Source of the DNA: Hydractinia symbiolongicarpus
Taxonomy: Eukaryota > Cnidaria > Hydrozoa > Anthoathecata > Hydractiniidae
Direction: 5' to 3'
Assembly (NCBI RefSeq): GCF_029227915.1
Contig: NC_079878.1
Span: forward strand, 11,222,001-11,286,000
DNA: 64,000 nucleotides
A program made the translations under genes and the position numbers. Of this stretch, positions 12,557 to 25,136 are shown one piece after another (position 1 is the stretch's first letter; every line of letters starts with the position of its first letter). A model generated the notes under the pieces. It had not been told where the DNA came from. It was given only the letters and a program-made list of their open reading frames with translations, and did no database searches.

Positions 12557-14081
12557 TGTGCTGAACCTAAAAACACGCGTTAAAAGTTTAAATGTAAATT
12601 TAAAATGTGCGTTCGAAAAAGCACTCGAAAAGGATTCGAAATTTACCTACCTTTTCCTTTATCGAAATAACTTAAAAGGTTAGAAAAAATAATATTGAAA
12701 TTTTTTGTGTTCTTCTCCGTTCTCACTCAATTATTAACAAAACTATGTTTACAAAAACAGTTTCGTACAAGCCACGCAAAGGCACTGGGGACAAGGGTGA
12801 TTTACAGGTTTTTCGCACGAAAATTCAATATAGCATTAGAATTCAAAGGTCACTACCATAAAAACCATGGAAAGGTTAATAAAAGAAATCAATAACAATA
12901 TCATACCTGATATAACCTTATTTGAATCAAAGAGATCAAATTTATACTTACGAGCACTAGTACCATTTTTCAAAAACATTATTGTTTATTCTCTGTTAAT
13001 ATAAAACAAAGTATAAATATATATATACATATTAGTATTTTTCCAAAGAGTCATCCAAATCGTAAAACAAATGTCTTTTTTTGCAAATTACTTAAAAGAA
13101 AAAAAGATATTTCAAAAAAGTTATTATTTTATTATAAAAGTTTCATTTTTTGACGATATTCGCCGCTGTACGAAGATGGTCGGTTTTGTACGAGGATGGT
13201 CACTCTCAGCGCTACGGCAAAAAAGCCCAACTTCGTACAATGAATGACATCGTACGGAACAACATGATAACCTTGTTTAACTTCGCTGCTGTGCCGCCAT
13301 CTTGCACTAACGAGACCAGTTCAAAGTAAATAAATAAAATCTGATTGATTGTTTACTTTACTTTTCGCCTTGACTACGTTCATAAAAACTTAGTACCTAG
13401 TCCTTGTTTCTTCATTTCATTATTTCCGTCAAACAAAAACGGATGCCATATGCGAGGAAAAAGAGATAGAATCAATATTCCTAAAGAAGAAAACTTTAGG
13501 TGTACGACTTTTTGCGCACTATATACCGCGGATTTCGCAGATTTTGACCAAATTATTCGCTAAAGTTATATGTCGCGAAATTTTCTAGCAGGGCGCATCG
13601 ATTCGCGAAAGTTTGTTGGGAATGGGAAAAAACAAACTTCCTTTAATTCGCTAAAGTTATAGTGGTGATGAAAACACTTCAACCGGGGAGGTGGTCCGGT
13701 TTCGATTTTACAATCTGATAACTTGGCTTGCCCCAGAAAACCAAATAACCAAATAAATTCATATATTTCTCTTCAATGAATATTTGCTTTTAAAACACCA
13801 TAAATATATAAAAAAAGAAAGAAAAGAAACAAGATTCCTGCTTAAACAGATTTTTTTGCCTAAGTTCAGTGGAATTGTCACTTTTTAGGTTCTATTTTTG
13901 ACTCGACCTCTCGCCAATATTAGCAGAATGCTACTAAAATAGAGGAGGAAAAGTTTTGTTTTGCTCGCAAGCAATATTTTTGGAAATGGATATTTATCGT
14001 TAAACTGAAATGCGATGAGAAAAAATAGGAAAAAACACGCTAATATATATACCAAACTCTTGTAAGTATTGATATACAAAT

Positions 14082-14135
14082 CAATCTCGTTCCCAGGGTT
14101 TTTCTAAAACATACAAGAGGCATTGGGACGAGGTT
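14082..14135. repeat. Foldback element, CAACCTCGTTCCCAGG family
   Basis: Left end CAATCTCGTTCCCAGG pairs with the right end TTGGGACGAGGTTA. Flanks ATACAAAT and ATACATAA may be a worn 8-bp duplication. Confidence 0.65.
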
Positions 14136-15064
14136 ATACATAAATGTTTTAAATAAAGAGATAATTAGTTAGACGGTATGCTAATGTGTCGTGGTTAAGG
14201 CATTAAGACATTTTAAAAGACTCGCCAGGTTTGGCAGATGAAAATATTTTTGCCTTTGATTTAAAATCTATGGTTTTTCTTCCCTATTCTGAGTGATTCC
14301 GAAGCAAACAATTCAGAAGGGATTGACACACGATGAAACTAACTGATGAGCAGCTGATAGGCAACGCTGATATTTAGGACAAAAATTAAGAAATACGAGA
14401 CAGTTAAACTACAGTACGAACGGTTATTTGGATCACAGAAAATTTCTATGCAAAGGGAAAGTAATTACATTGTAGGGCGTTATAAAAGTTTGTTATCCCC
14501 TGTTCATCTCGTTACTCCATAGAATAGTTTTAATTACTATATTTGACTGATGTAATTATAAGTGAAACTACATCAGAAAAAGTCCAACCTTAGAAAGTAC
14601 TTCATAGCTACGACCGAGTTACAGTATATGCTAAGTTTATGACGATTATCAGCCTCGTCCCCAGTCTTTTAGTATTTACATTTTCTCACATTTGGGTAAA
14701 TTCATTCCGATATAAAAAAAACTTAAAGAAGTTCCACGATAGATTGGTTGATTTTTACTTTTTGGCAATTTTTTACTAACTGGAGACGTTAGCTACCACT
14801 GCTTTTTCCAATTGCCTCGTTTTGCCTTATGTAATCAAAACCTTCTGCAAAGAATTTAAAGTAAGCGCGCTTCTACGCTACCCTGGATCCATAGAAGACA
14901 GCTTTTTAATTAAAATTGAACTTTGTGCACGTATTTCAGAATTTCTTGTTCTAAGTTTTAAAGCAATTTTTGGATTGAAGTTTATATAGTAAAATGCCTT
15001 GAGGAAGACGTTACTAAAAGTACTTTTGATGTTTGCTTTTTAAGGTGCAGAATATAAATTTTAG

Positions 15065-15091
15065 GTCAATTAGACACTAAGTCTAATTGAC
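15065..15091. repeat. 11-bp hairpin
   Basis: GTCAATTAGAC and GTCTAATTGAC are exact reverse complements around the loop ACTAA. Confidence 0.75.
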
Positions 15092-15501
15092 ATAAATTTT
15101 TTTAGAGGCATACGTTCCTCGCAACCATGTCAAAGCGAAGGCATGGACCGAGGTTAATTGTTTTCGACCGCTGATACTGGTAATAAAAGAAAGTGTTTAA
15201 AATTGGTTTTTTGTGTTAAGTGTTATGATTTGTTGCACTAAGACTTTTCCTTTTTTTTAAAAGATAGATACTCTGAATTATCTTATTTTTCTTAATTGTT
15301 TCTCCTTTCTCCCAATTATTAATTTTTATATGTTTTAGCCCCCCTCCCTCTCTTGCCCCACCCCTTGTTGAGTCAGTACTAAAGAGCAAGTAATTTATAG
15401 TACATCCACCCCAACTTCAGCCCATGCAAGGGCCTGTCGTTTAACGAGTTTTTATGTATTCCATTTGAACATTCCATTACCAGTTATACTGTTGTGCTCA
15501 T

Positions 15502-15547
15502 ACCACCCTCGTCCCCAGGGTTTTTGCGTTCTGGGGACAAGAGTGGT
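15502..15547. repeat. Short foldback element, same family
   Basis: ACCACCCTCGTCCCCAG pairs with CTGGGGACAAGAGTGGT with a 12-nt spacer. It is the shortest copy of the family in the window. Confidence 0.7.
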
Positions 15548-16620
15548 GCCTATACATAAACCTAAGACGTTTATACTTCTGTTTTTTTTTTATAAACTAT
15601 AAATTTGCTGTTCATTAAGTAATTACAAAGCCCAGTTGTTATGAACTACTTTTTAAGCCGAAAGCGATAGTAATTAAACATAACTTTCTTGTAATGGTAT
15701 CAAACCCACGCATCAATTCGTAACAACACATTTATTTAGTAAGAATAGTATGCTGCAAAAGCCATTTGTTAAATAAATGTGAAATTGTCCACTATTGTCT
15801 ATAGTGATCTTAATGACTACTGCTTTTGTATGATGAATTCATTACAAAGTTGGAAGATGGGCCTATAACAACAACATGAAAAAGTTTTTACGGCTGGATG
15901 GCGTGGCATGATTGATTGGTACATGCCACAACAAGTAAGTTAACTTCTCTTACTTACTGTAGCAAGGTAATGGGGCTTACTCCAGCCTTGCGTATCCAGA
16001 ATTTCGTATTTTCCAATACACATATTGAGATTTTTCATGACAAACCAATCATGCCAAAAAAATACTGTCGTTAAAAAATGCATTCCGGAAGAGGGTTTTC
16101 GCGCAAATAATGCAGAATAAAAACAATGCACGTAATATAACTGTATGAACTGACTAGTTTGGAAAACTACCAAATCTTTTTCCGTATCCGCTGGCATGTA
16201 CAGTGTCGACATTGTGATGATCACAAACAGAAATCGTTTCTAAAAAAACTACAAAAGTATGAAATGGTCTAAGTTAATCGTCCTTGGTCTGAAGTTTTAC
16301 ATATATAATATAACCAGGAAGAGTTTCTTCTTTGTGATATCATTTGTATGATAAAATGTCAAACAGCAGGAAGTTGGGTTATTTACATATTCAAAACTTA
16401 CGTAATAATTCCTGATAGCGAAATACAGTTATGGTATGCGATGTTATCAGAAGTTATTATTTTTACCAAGTAAAAGAATTTCTCTCTCCTTACGTCTATG
16501 ATATTCTAACGAGGTATTCTGATGGAAACAGTTTAGCGTAAAACGAAAATGTCTGGCTATTTACAGCTTGCACTCCTATTTTTCTGATAATTACTTTTTA
16601 TCCTTGTTGTCGTCGTTGTT

Positions 16621-16652
16621 TGCCATCGTCGCCATCGCCATCGCCATCGCCA
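16621..16652. repeat. Hexanucleotide microsatellite (GCCATC)n
   Basis: About five copies of GCCATC/GCCATCGT in a row, in non-coding sequence. Confidence 0.8.
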
Positions 16653-17900
16653 TGAACCTATGATGATTTTCTTACCCAATTATCCTCCTCTATTCTTTTC
16701 AAGTGTCCTAACCAGCTTAATCTTCTTGTCTGGATAACAACTGGATAGTAATGCCTCAAATGTTTGGCCTATTTCCCAGCTCATCTGAGTTCTGTCTTTA
16801 AAACTAGCAATGCACACACTCCTAATCCATGTGCGACCACATACAACATATCGCATTCTATAAGGGTCTCATGCAACCTTCCTTTTACCTCAATCAATAA
16901 AGTTCAGCTAGTCAACGGAAAAGGAAATATTTCTCTAGCCCTCTTTTAGCCCTAATCTATCCTGCAAGTAACACATCTTTAAACACCTCAGTAACAAAAG
17001 TTCTTAAATATCTCTAACGAGCCACTATTGTACACCATTAAAGTTGGAAAAATTTGTTGTCAAGATCCTGCATTTGCAACGCTTACACAAACGAAATTTC
17101 AGCTTTCAATTTTCCTGAGTGTTCCTACACGCTTCAGACGTACCCAATGCTTACTAGACTAATCTAAAAATTGAGATACTACGAACCCCTTTGCTGCTAA
17201 ATCAACAAGGCCAATTCCACTTCCCAACTACGAGGTGACATGGTGGGAGTAAGTACAGGATTACAAGTAAATTACCCAGGGATTGTAGCATTTTTGATAC
17301 TGGGTTTGAAATTAACCAGTTCGCTTGTTTTTTGTATTATAATATTTATTATACGTCTTTTCTCTACCTTTAAGTCAAGATGGTAGCTGCAAGTAGCGAT
17401 GAATAGAACCCCATGGATTTTTCCCTGCACTAACGACCAATGTTGTACAGCTGTTGCTCAACATTTTTTATATTAATGTAAACCGACCCTTATTTAGCTA
17501 TTTTTGAAAGTTGTTATTATTACTCATTAAAGCATGAAATAAACCAACGTAAGTGAAAAATTAGCAAAAATTACTTCACTTTTTACCTTCCCTTCCTTGT
17601 TTTGCTATAACTAGTGTGTTCCTACCATTCTTTATTTAAGCAACTTCTATCGCAGGCCCCGTTGTTTATCTGGCGAGGTAAGAGACAAAAGACCTGCGAA
17701 AGAGGTTGACACAATAATAACTTCCTCATGACGAAGATTATTTTATTACTTGTCCTTTGGTCCCTTATCTATTTTGAAATCGAAATAAAAGTTAGGAGAA
17801 ATCTATATTTTGCCTAACTTTTCCTACAAATATGAATACATAAAACTTACAAATTGTAATAAATCTTGAGGTATCAACTGCCACCCCCCGTCTTCCCAGA

Positions 17901-18055
17901 CTTTTTTTCGCTCACTTGATGAAAAGTGTCCTTGTTACCTAAACTTTGAGTTGGAAGCATTCAGAGAGTAGAGAGTTTGGTATGTTTTTAAAAGAATAGC
18001 AGAGAAAACAAAAAAATTAAACTGAGAATATTGCACGCGTTTTATAATTTTTTAT
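17901..18055 (+). repeat. Diverged direct repeat, copy 1
   Basis: About 150 bp similar to 18770-18924: both run from a TTTCGCTC start through AAAAGAATAGCAGAGAAAAC to a GCAC(G/C)CGTTTTA end. Origin unknown; the pair is about 870 bp apart. Confidence 0.7.
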
Positions 18056-18769
18056 GGACCGTCCATAGCAACGAAAAAAAATTTAGAAATTTGTTTACCC
18101 GCTGCATCTATAGCGTAGAGCTTAAAACTCTGATCAAAATAATGTAGAGAGTGATACACCGGTTGAAGGTTGAAAAGGTATTGGGGTGCAAAAGTTTTTT
18201 GATGACGTCATAGAATTGTTTGTTCCAAAACGTATCCACATGCAGGAAATGACGTCAGTTAATTCCAACCATTTTCAAGTTACTTGACTTAAAATTTAAA
18301 GGTGTACTGCAATGGCTTCGCTAATTTTTTAATTGCTATTGACGTCAGTTTAAAATTCATTTACGTTCTCCCGTAAAATCTAGGAAGTTAACAAAAAAAG
18401 AAATACTTTTTTCGACTACATCAAAGAAAAATGAACACACCTACTTTGCCTGTTCCAAACAGACAGACACATATTGTTATAGGAGACTAGTTATTAAACC
18501 CACAAATAAAATCCACTAAATATTTTTTTTTAAGGTTTATTATTGATAATCATTAAAAAGGCCGAAAAGAAACGTTTTAAACGAAACCCGTGGAAGATCT
18601 GCTCAAAAACATGTTTAATTTATGTATGTTTCTTATCACAACAATGATAGAAACGTTAATTGCCATAACACGTAAAATAATTTACAACAAAGCAACCGTC
18701 ACCGTGGATTTAAATTAGCATGCAATAAAATTCCTAACTAATGAAATCATTTTGTTTCATCACATGAGG

Positions 18770-18924
18770 CTGTTTTTCGCTCGTTTGATAAAAAGTGTTC
18801 TCGTGACCTAAAAAAAATTTGGAAACAACCTAAGAGTAGGGAGTTGGGTTTATTTTTAAAAGAATAGCAGAGAAAACAAAAATATGAAATTTAGAATGTT
18901 GCACCCGTTTTACACTTTTTCTGT
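18770..18924 (+). repeat. Diverged direct repeat, copy 2
   Basis: Partner of the repeat at 17901-18055, with the same landmarks in the same order and many substitutions. Confidence 0.7.
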
Positions 18925-19038
18925 ACAGGTAAAATACAATTACAGACATCTTTTTTTACATTCGTTATTAAAATATTAATTTTATTGATTTTCAATACAA
19001 TATGTTTGACCTCTTTAACATATTATTTTTATATAGCA

Positions 19039-22000
19039 ATGGACTCAAATGATCTTATCTCCAAGAGACGGGAAGAATACAGGAAGTGGTAAAATATTAT
19101 TTTATTATCCTTTCTTAATTAATTGATGGATTGACTCATTCACTCATTCACTCATTCATTCATTCACTCATTCATTCAATTTTTTTTTTTATTTTCTAAA
19201 AAAATTCAAATATCATATTTCAGTTGGCGTAACTGGAAAGGTAAGGCTGGAAAACTATCCTTTGACTGCAATCCAATGACAGCTATTGGTGCTATGGCGA
19301 TTGTATTGGGTGCGTTTTTGTGGAATGTTTTGGACCCAGAAAGTCATTCTTCTTTGCATGCTGTTACTCAGTGGATAACAGACACATGGACTTGGTTGTT
19401 TGTTATGCAGCAAGTGATTTGGACCATCATTGTTCTTGTTATTTACGCGAAGTGGAGACATGTCAAGCTTGGTATGTTTTACAATTTTTTCTGTCTTAAG
19501 TTGTACCTGGGCAAAACTTCGTCGACTCTCTGATATCTACGAAATTTTCATTAACTATTTAATTCCGTGTCTTTTTGACACGCTTTATTGGCAAATGATA
19601 CATTTAAAAAGCAACCCTAAACCTCCATGCCTACATATGTATCATTTAAATCTTTATTTATAAATGACATTTACGTTTACAAAACTAACCAGCTCTGGAT
19701 ATGTAATATTTTCCTAACCATATATATTGGCTATGTTGAAGTTTTTCAGTGTTGAAATTTTTAACACCCATTCTTTACGTCAATTTAAACATTCTTAAGA
19801 CCCATTATGTAAGCTGTGTTATGTCGTGCCAAGCTCACAAAATTGCCTTGGTACAACTTAGCTCAACTGTATAAAACCAAATGTCGAGCCATGCTGAACC
19901 AAGGCGAGGATATTTTTGATTCCTGTCGGTATAGCACAGTTTATATAAAGGACCTAAGCAACAACAGCTTGACATTAGTGTAAATTCAAACAACACTGGT
20001 GCTCAACTATAAGACGTTCGTTTGTGTAAAAGAAACAGTAGTTCCTAGATAAAAATTTGGCTAGGATGAACTTTTCAATAATTCGCGTTTTTTTTTAAGG
20101 TAAGGAGGATGATATTCCAAAATACGGAAACTACACATACTTTGCAATGTCTTTCTGCACTGGCTTTAGTGCTGCAAAATTTCCAAGCGCAGTGGATGGG
20201 GTAATAACACACTACATGAATAATGGAACGACCATGGTGCATTTAGGAAGGTAAATTATATATTTGTTTTCTAAGCTGAAGATTAGAATCTCATTATCAC
20301 TTCATTAAGAAATAGTTGGCAAAAACAGAGCCAAAATATAATCACTTTTTACCGACTTTATCTAAAAATGAGGTAGCGTACCGTTAAATTACCCTCCAGA
20401 TTTTAAGCACATGTTATCGATCGTTTTTATATATTAAAGAAGGAAAATCAAGTATTACAGCCTTCGAACAAAAATAAGATTTTAAAACACATGAATGAAA
20501 CCCAGTTTGAAAATAAGTAATGCACTTGAAGGGTAAAAAGTGACACGTCTAATGCAAGTACCCATTTATATACTGCCGAGTCGTAAATTGGATGCTGCGT
20601 GTCTTTCTTCGTGCAGCATTGGTGAAAAAAAAAGTTTCAGAATTTGTAGTGCATTTTATCAGAATCGGTAGTACATCATATTAAAATTGGTGTCATATCA
20701 GAAGAGGTAGTACACAATGTCAGAATTGGTAGTACGTCAACTCAGAATTGGTAGAACATCAACTTAGAAGTGGTAGCACACCGGCTCAGAATTGGTAGAA
20801 ATTCGTCTCAAAATTTGTATCACCTTACCTCAGAATTGGTACTAAATCATGTTAAAATCTGCAGTGCTCTCTCTAAGAATTGTCACTATCCCATCTCAAA
20901 TTTCATTCATAATCCACGCCTTTCTTCCTTTTAGAGTGGGCCACGACGAAAGAGCGCAAAACGCAATAAACATGAATTTATTTTTATGGGGATTTCATGG
21001 CTCATCAATCTTTTGTTTACCATCGTTGCTCTTATCCTTCTTGGCGTATCGCAAGGGTCTTCCAGCAACAATGAGATCGTGTTTCTATCCATTATTAGGA
21101 AAATCTATTCAAGGCATATTTGGAGATTTAGTTGATATTATTGCAATAGTTGCAATAATCTTTGGTGCTACAGTGGGACTTAATTACGGATCGAGTGCGA
21201 TTGTTGGAGGGATAAACAATCAATTTCCGGATATACAATTGAATAAAGAAAATCAAATTATTGCCATTTGGTCCATGATTGGGATTGGAACTGTTTCTAT
21301 TTTGACTGGTATTGGATTGGGAATAAAACGCTTGTCACAGCTTACTTTGTCTTTTGGTAATGATTTTTTTCCAAGATCTTGATGAACATGAAAAAAATTA
21401 TCCTTTTCCACGTGCTTGTAAGATTTAAACCTCGCTTCCAGGCTTTTCGTTTTTTAACCAAAAAAAAATTCCTGGGTAGGTTTTAGCCTCAGGGTAATCT
21501 GTTTTCATAATAAGCTTAGTGGCCGCCTCATAATAACGGCTCAAAGCAACACACCCTCGGGTTGAGGATTTTGAATCCTTTCTCTTCTTTTACTAAACTC
21601 GAAGGAGCTTGCAAAGAGGTGTTGTAATTCTGTTTTTTGTTATATTCAGGCATTTGCGTGCTTCTGACAATATTATTTTGTGACGAAACAATGTTCTTGC
21701 TCAATGTCTTCGTCCAATCATTTGGTTACTACTTCCAGCATGTCATTGGTTTGTCTTTGCACACTGGAGCGTTTACTCAAAAAGATAACTTTCCTGAACA
21801 ATCTGCAGACACACAAAACTGGATGCATAACAACACAATTTTCTTTTGTAAGTTCAACTTCTTATTTTTTAAGAAGCCCTATATTTGGGATTTAATTTTG
21901 GATGGCTAATATTAGTTGGATGTTAGATTTTGAACCCTCGAGTTGCCCAACTGGTTGCAAAGTGGTCCAAGAATTCGTATATAATTTTAAAAAGATTTTA

Positions 22001-24175
22001 ATTGTTTCTAAGATTTTGAACTTCAAAGTGCTACCAATTATGCATGACATCATAAACTAGCTCTGGGCGAAGTATTGATTTTATCAGTTTTAAGGAGGCA
22101 TATAAGGTTAATTATGTTTCTAGCCATTTAGATAGAAGTTATGAGTTATAATTGCGCTTGAAAACAGCAACTACATGTTTTAACACTGGTTAATGCTGTC
22201 ATACCACAAAAACTGATAAAAGATTTTTTATAAAATAAGAAGATTGCTGGACATGTTTTCAAGCTCCTTTATATGGAACCGTCTTGTTGTGTTTTTCACG
22301 GGACGTAATCTTTAAGTTCTGGGCCAAGCCTAACGCATCAAAGCTTTTATGACATTGTATCGGCTATACGTGGCCTTGGGACGAAGTAGAATACTTTACC
22401 AACCTCTACCTTAGCGCATTAAAGCTTTTATAACATTGGGTCGGCTATACGTGGTCTTGGGACGAAGTTGAATTTTTATCTCTTATTGTAGGGGCGTGGT
22501 GGATAGCCTTGGCACCACTATCAAGTATCTTCACAGCACGCATCAGTAGAGGTAGAACTATTGGAGAAGTCATCAATTTTACCTTCTTTGCTCCAACCTT
22601 GTTTATTTTTGCATGGTTTTCCATCATCGGAGGTGCTACTTTGAATATGCAACATAACGCCTTAAAAGCAGGAATATCATGCTCAATGTATAGAAAAGGT
22701 GAAAGGTAGGATTTTAGCTGAAAATGTTTAACACAGCATTTGCCTGCGCTAGTTTGTTTGAAAACAGTGCCCTAAATTCATTGAATTCAAATACATCTTT
22801 AGGACCTCTGTATTCTTCTTATAGTTTCGCCTTTGACCTTATTCCTCTCTCAGAGAGTTGCTTTTTTGTGTCGAGCTGTGAGGGTAAAGTTCCAGAAAAA
22901 AAACTTAAAACAAGGTTGACCTCTTCACATGTAGGTTGACCTCTTCACATGTAGGACGAACCTTAACTTGGATTAGTTCTGTTTTTCCAGAAATTGTAGT
23001 TTTTATTTACAATTTGTATAAATTTAGAATAGAAGTTTATCCTAGGGGGTTCGGTCCTGTATTGAAAAAAAAAGCAATTGCAGACTCGCCTCACAACGGT
23101 TCAATACCGATTATTTAGTTGGCAGAGAGGTGGGGTAAATGCTATGATCGCTTGTTTAGATCTTCCCCTCGCCCATAGATCTTACCTCTGCTACTGAAGA
23201 TTATAAACTTAACTGGCCGGCGTATTGTTGTTTAGAATATCGTCTATGTGGAATACAACAGACATGGAACCGTACAAAAACGTTCAGAGACTTGACTGTA
23301 GAATGGGTGCGGGTCGTCTCTATGACCTCTTAAATGGCTATGAAAATGTCTCAAAGTTCTTATACTTCTGTGTCATCGTCGCCATAATTCTTCAGTTTTC
23401 CACTCAAGTTGACAGTTCCTCGTACGTCACAGATGGTATCTCCTCAAATGGAGGGGAAAACAAGTCAGCTGCACAGAAAGTGTTATGGGCGATCCTGTTG
23501 GGTACTTCGGCGACAGCTTTCACGTATTTCGGATCTGCTAACATGAGTTCAATTGTTATTATTGCGGCTTGCCCATTTCTCTTGTTGTACAATTGCTCTT
23601 GCTATGCTTTGTGCAAAGTTCTCAGTAAAGAAGAAAATTGGAAAATACCCGATTGTAATTTTGAAACCGACTGGTGCATGAGATTTGGTCATATTAAAGA
23701 CATGGCTCGACTAAAAAAGGTTCTTTTAGCAATAGTCGCTCCATGGTATTTTATTGGTAATATAGCATTGCATTATAGAAGGCGTGAAAGCTCACTAGGT
23801 AAAATATTCACCTATTCCCAATTTGCAGTGCCATTTTACGTCTGGGTAATTCTCCTGTTTTTGCGGATAGGCTTTCAAAATGTGGACAAAGTAGGGTGGG
23901 TATTCTTCATAGCTTTCGTTGCATATTCAGTGCAGCATCGCAAGAACTTGAGAGAAAAAAGCGATATATGTGGCAACTCATTTGAGGATTTCCTAGTGTT
24001 GCTGATTTATCCACTAGCAGTTGTTCAAATGAATGAAGAGATTGTGGAAAAGAAAGTGCCGCCAAATAGTCCCACAATGTCAAATCCTGCTTTTTGCAAA
24101 GAAGATGTCGAGTATTGCGGAGATGTCTACGAACCAGGAGAAATAGGGAACGTCAGTGAAGCGGTCATGTTTTAG
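19039..24175 (+). CDS. BCCT-family (betaine/choline/carnitine-type) transporter, 7 exons, 740 aa
   Basis: Exons: 19039-19088, 19224-19471, 20100-20250, 20935-21356, 21650-21847, 22492-22705, 23236-24175. All introns are GT-AG, all phases fit, and the sum is 741 codons. BCCT proteins are membrane carriers of quaternary-ammonium osmolytes in the plasma membrane, usually Na+- or H+-coupled or antiporters. Family signatures: AYRKGLPATMRSCFYPLLGK in exon 4, FFWAWWIALAP across exons 5-6 (about residues 355-365), ARISRGRTIGE just after, and TQVDSSSYVTDGISSNG in exon 7. Several sites differ from characterised members. The TM3 glycine motif (usually GMGIG) reads GFSAA at about 121-125. The TM4 box keeps one Trp (W168) but has Ser173 where a Trp is usual and Phe176 for Tyr. 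The Trp after WAWWI is Leu363. After the core, about 170 further residues contain extra hydrophobic segments. The ATG follows an ATATAG acceptor-like site, so a 5' non-coding exon is possible. Family certain by pattern; substrate unknown. Confidence 0.92.
19126..19180. repeat. CATTCACT microsatellite in transporter intron 1
   Basis: Irregular CATT/CACT tetranucleotide repeats in the first intron, followed by a poly-T tract. Confidence 0.8.
20640..20850 (+). repeat. About 26-bp degenerate minisatellite in transporter intron 3
   Basis: Around eight diverged copies of TCAGAATTGGTAGTACATCA-like units precede exon 4. No function seen. Confidence 0.75.
21428..21569. repeat. Degenerate foldback element in transporter intron 4
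   Basis: Left end AACCTCGCTTCCAGGC and right end ACCCTCGGGTTGAGGA are worn versions of the foldback family. The middle holds CCGCCTCATAATAACGGC, similar to the middle of the copy at 24649-24750. Confidence 0.5.
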
Positions 24176-24215
24176 ATAAATCTGCATTAAGTATAATTTA
24201 TCGTTTTGATTTTAA

Positions 24216-24221
24216 ATTAAA
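24216..24221 (+). promoter_or_regulatory. Candidate poly(A) signal of the transporter gene
   Basis: ATTAAA lies 41 bases after the stop codon, followed by a T-rich stretch. It is the common ATTAAA variant of the signal. Confidence 0.5.
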
Positions 24222-24249
24222 CACACTTTTTGTCCAGTAGCTGTTTTAT

Positions 24250-24339
24250 CAACTTTGTCTCCAGGACGTTTTTCTCTTTCGGGCAATCTCAGACGGCGCG
24301 ATTGTGAGAAAGAGAAAAAGAGCTTTGGGAGCGAGGTTG
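24250..24339. repeat. Foldback element just downstream of the transporter gene
   Basis: Ends CAACTTTGTCTCCAGG and GCTTTGGGAGCGAGGTTG are inverted; the inner parts (TTTTTCTCTTTC / GAAAGAGAAAAAG) also pair. Flanks CTGTTTTAT and CTGTCATAT look like a 9-bp duplication with two changes. Confidence 0.7.
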
Positions 24340-24648
24340 GCTGTCATATGTATATATCATTTTATGCTAATATTATTTGAACTTTCTAAACATTTATTTA
24401 TCTTTTGATAGACGTGTGTGATTCGCTTATTAATCCGCTGTGAAAGCAAACACGCGTTTTAATCCTTCTTTAAGCTTTGATAAATGCAGTCAATTTTGTT
24501 AACGCTATTGAGATACGACCACTGTACATATTCTCATTTGTTTACATCATGTGATTTCTATAGATTCGCGTGACTTTATACCGTCACTTTTGTTGTGCCG
24601 TTGTAGTTGTAATTTTATGGAGATAAAAGATTAAGTGAAGAGAGCATT

Positions 24649-24750
24649 TTTATTCCCAGGGCACTTTGCCTTGTTGATAAAATTGATGAAGTTGTTGGCC
24701 ACTCCGTAATAACGGCACAGGGGCCACAATACCCTAGGAACGAGGTTGAG
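24649..24750. repeat. Foldback element, same family
   Basis: TTATTCCCAGGGCA at the left pairs loosely with the CCCTAGGAACGAGGTTG right end. The interior contains CCGTAATAACGGC. Confidence 0.6.
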
Positions 24751-25136
24751 AATGTAGTTTTAATGCGTTTTTGGTATAGTCAACCTTTATGCAGTCCTTA
24801 AATTGTACAAATTAAATAACTGGTCAGTGTCCCGTGGATAATGCATGGGCTCGCCCGTCGTCCGTCCATACCGCATTTCGTGTTTCTCGCTTCTGCGTTT
24901 ACCATTTTTTGTAGAGTCAAACAGATGACGGATATTATACCAGGGACTAGTCATCAAACCGTGGAAAATCCACGGGGTCGCTCGTCCTTTACATATCGCA
25001 TTTAGTGTTTCCATAACAGGAAGACAAACAGACAGACGGCGGCTATTATTAAAGAGACTATTTGGTGACCTATGGATAATTCCACGGGTTCGCTCATCCT
25101 TTAAACTTAACCGTCGGAACAAAGTAGATGAAAATA

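Larger units (their letters stand above)
8260..13261 (-). mobile_element. Ginger-like DNA transposon, 5.0 kb, defective
   Basis: The ends are TGTTCCGTACGA (left) and its reverse complement TCGTACGGAACA (right). They are flanked by a 4-bp direct repeat ACAT at 8256-8259 and 13262-13265. Ginger elements (DNA transposons with a retrovirus/Gypsy-type integrase) are known to make 4-bp duplications and start with TGT. The minus strand encodes decayed integrase-like segments at about 11400-12556. Both subterminal regions carry several TGTACGA(A/G)..TGG motifs in direct and inverted orientation. The interior also holds a large tandem array and a nested pogo-like element. The catalytic region is incomplete, so the copy cannot be autonomous. 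Confidence 0.8.
13266..19038. other. 5.8-kb intergenic region, no gene recognised
   Basis: Between the Ginger-like element and the transporter gene I find only repeats: two foldback elements (14082-14135, 15502-15547), a small hairpin, a hexanucleotide tract, a pair of diverged direct repeats, and degenerate Helitron-like sequence near 18450-18540 (a CAGACAGACA run, then GGAGACTAG). A 94-codon minus-strand open frame at 15940-16224 has no recognisable domain. A GCCGCCATCTTG motif at about 13291 lies just outside the Ginger end. Confidence 0.45.
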
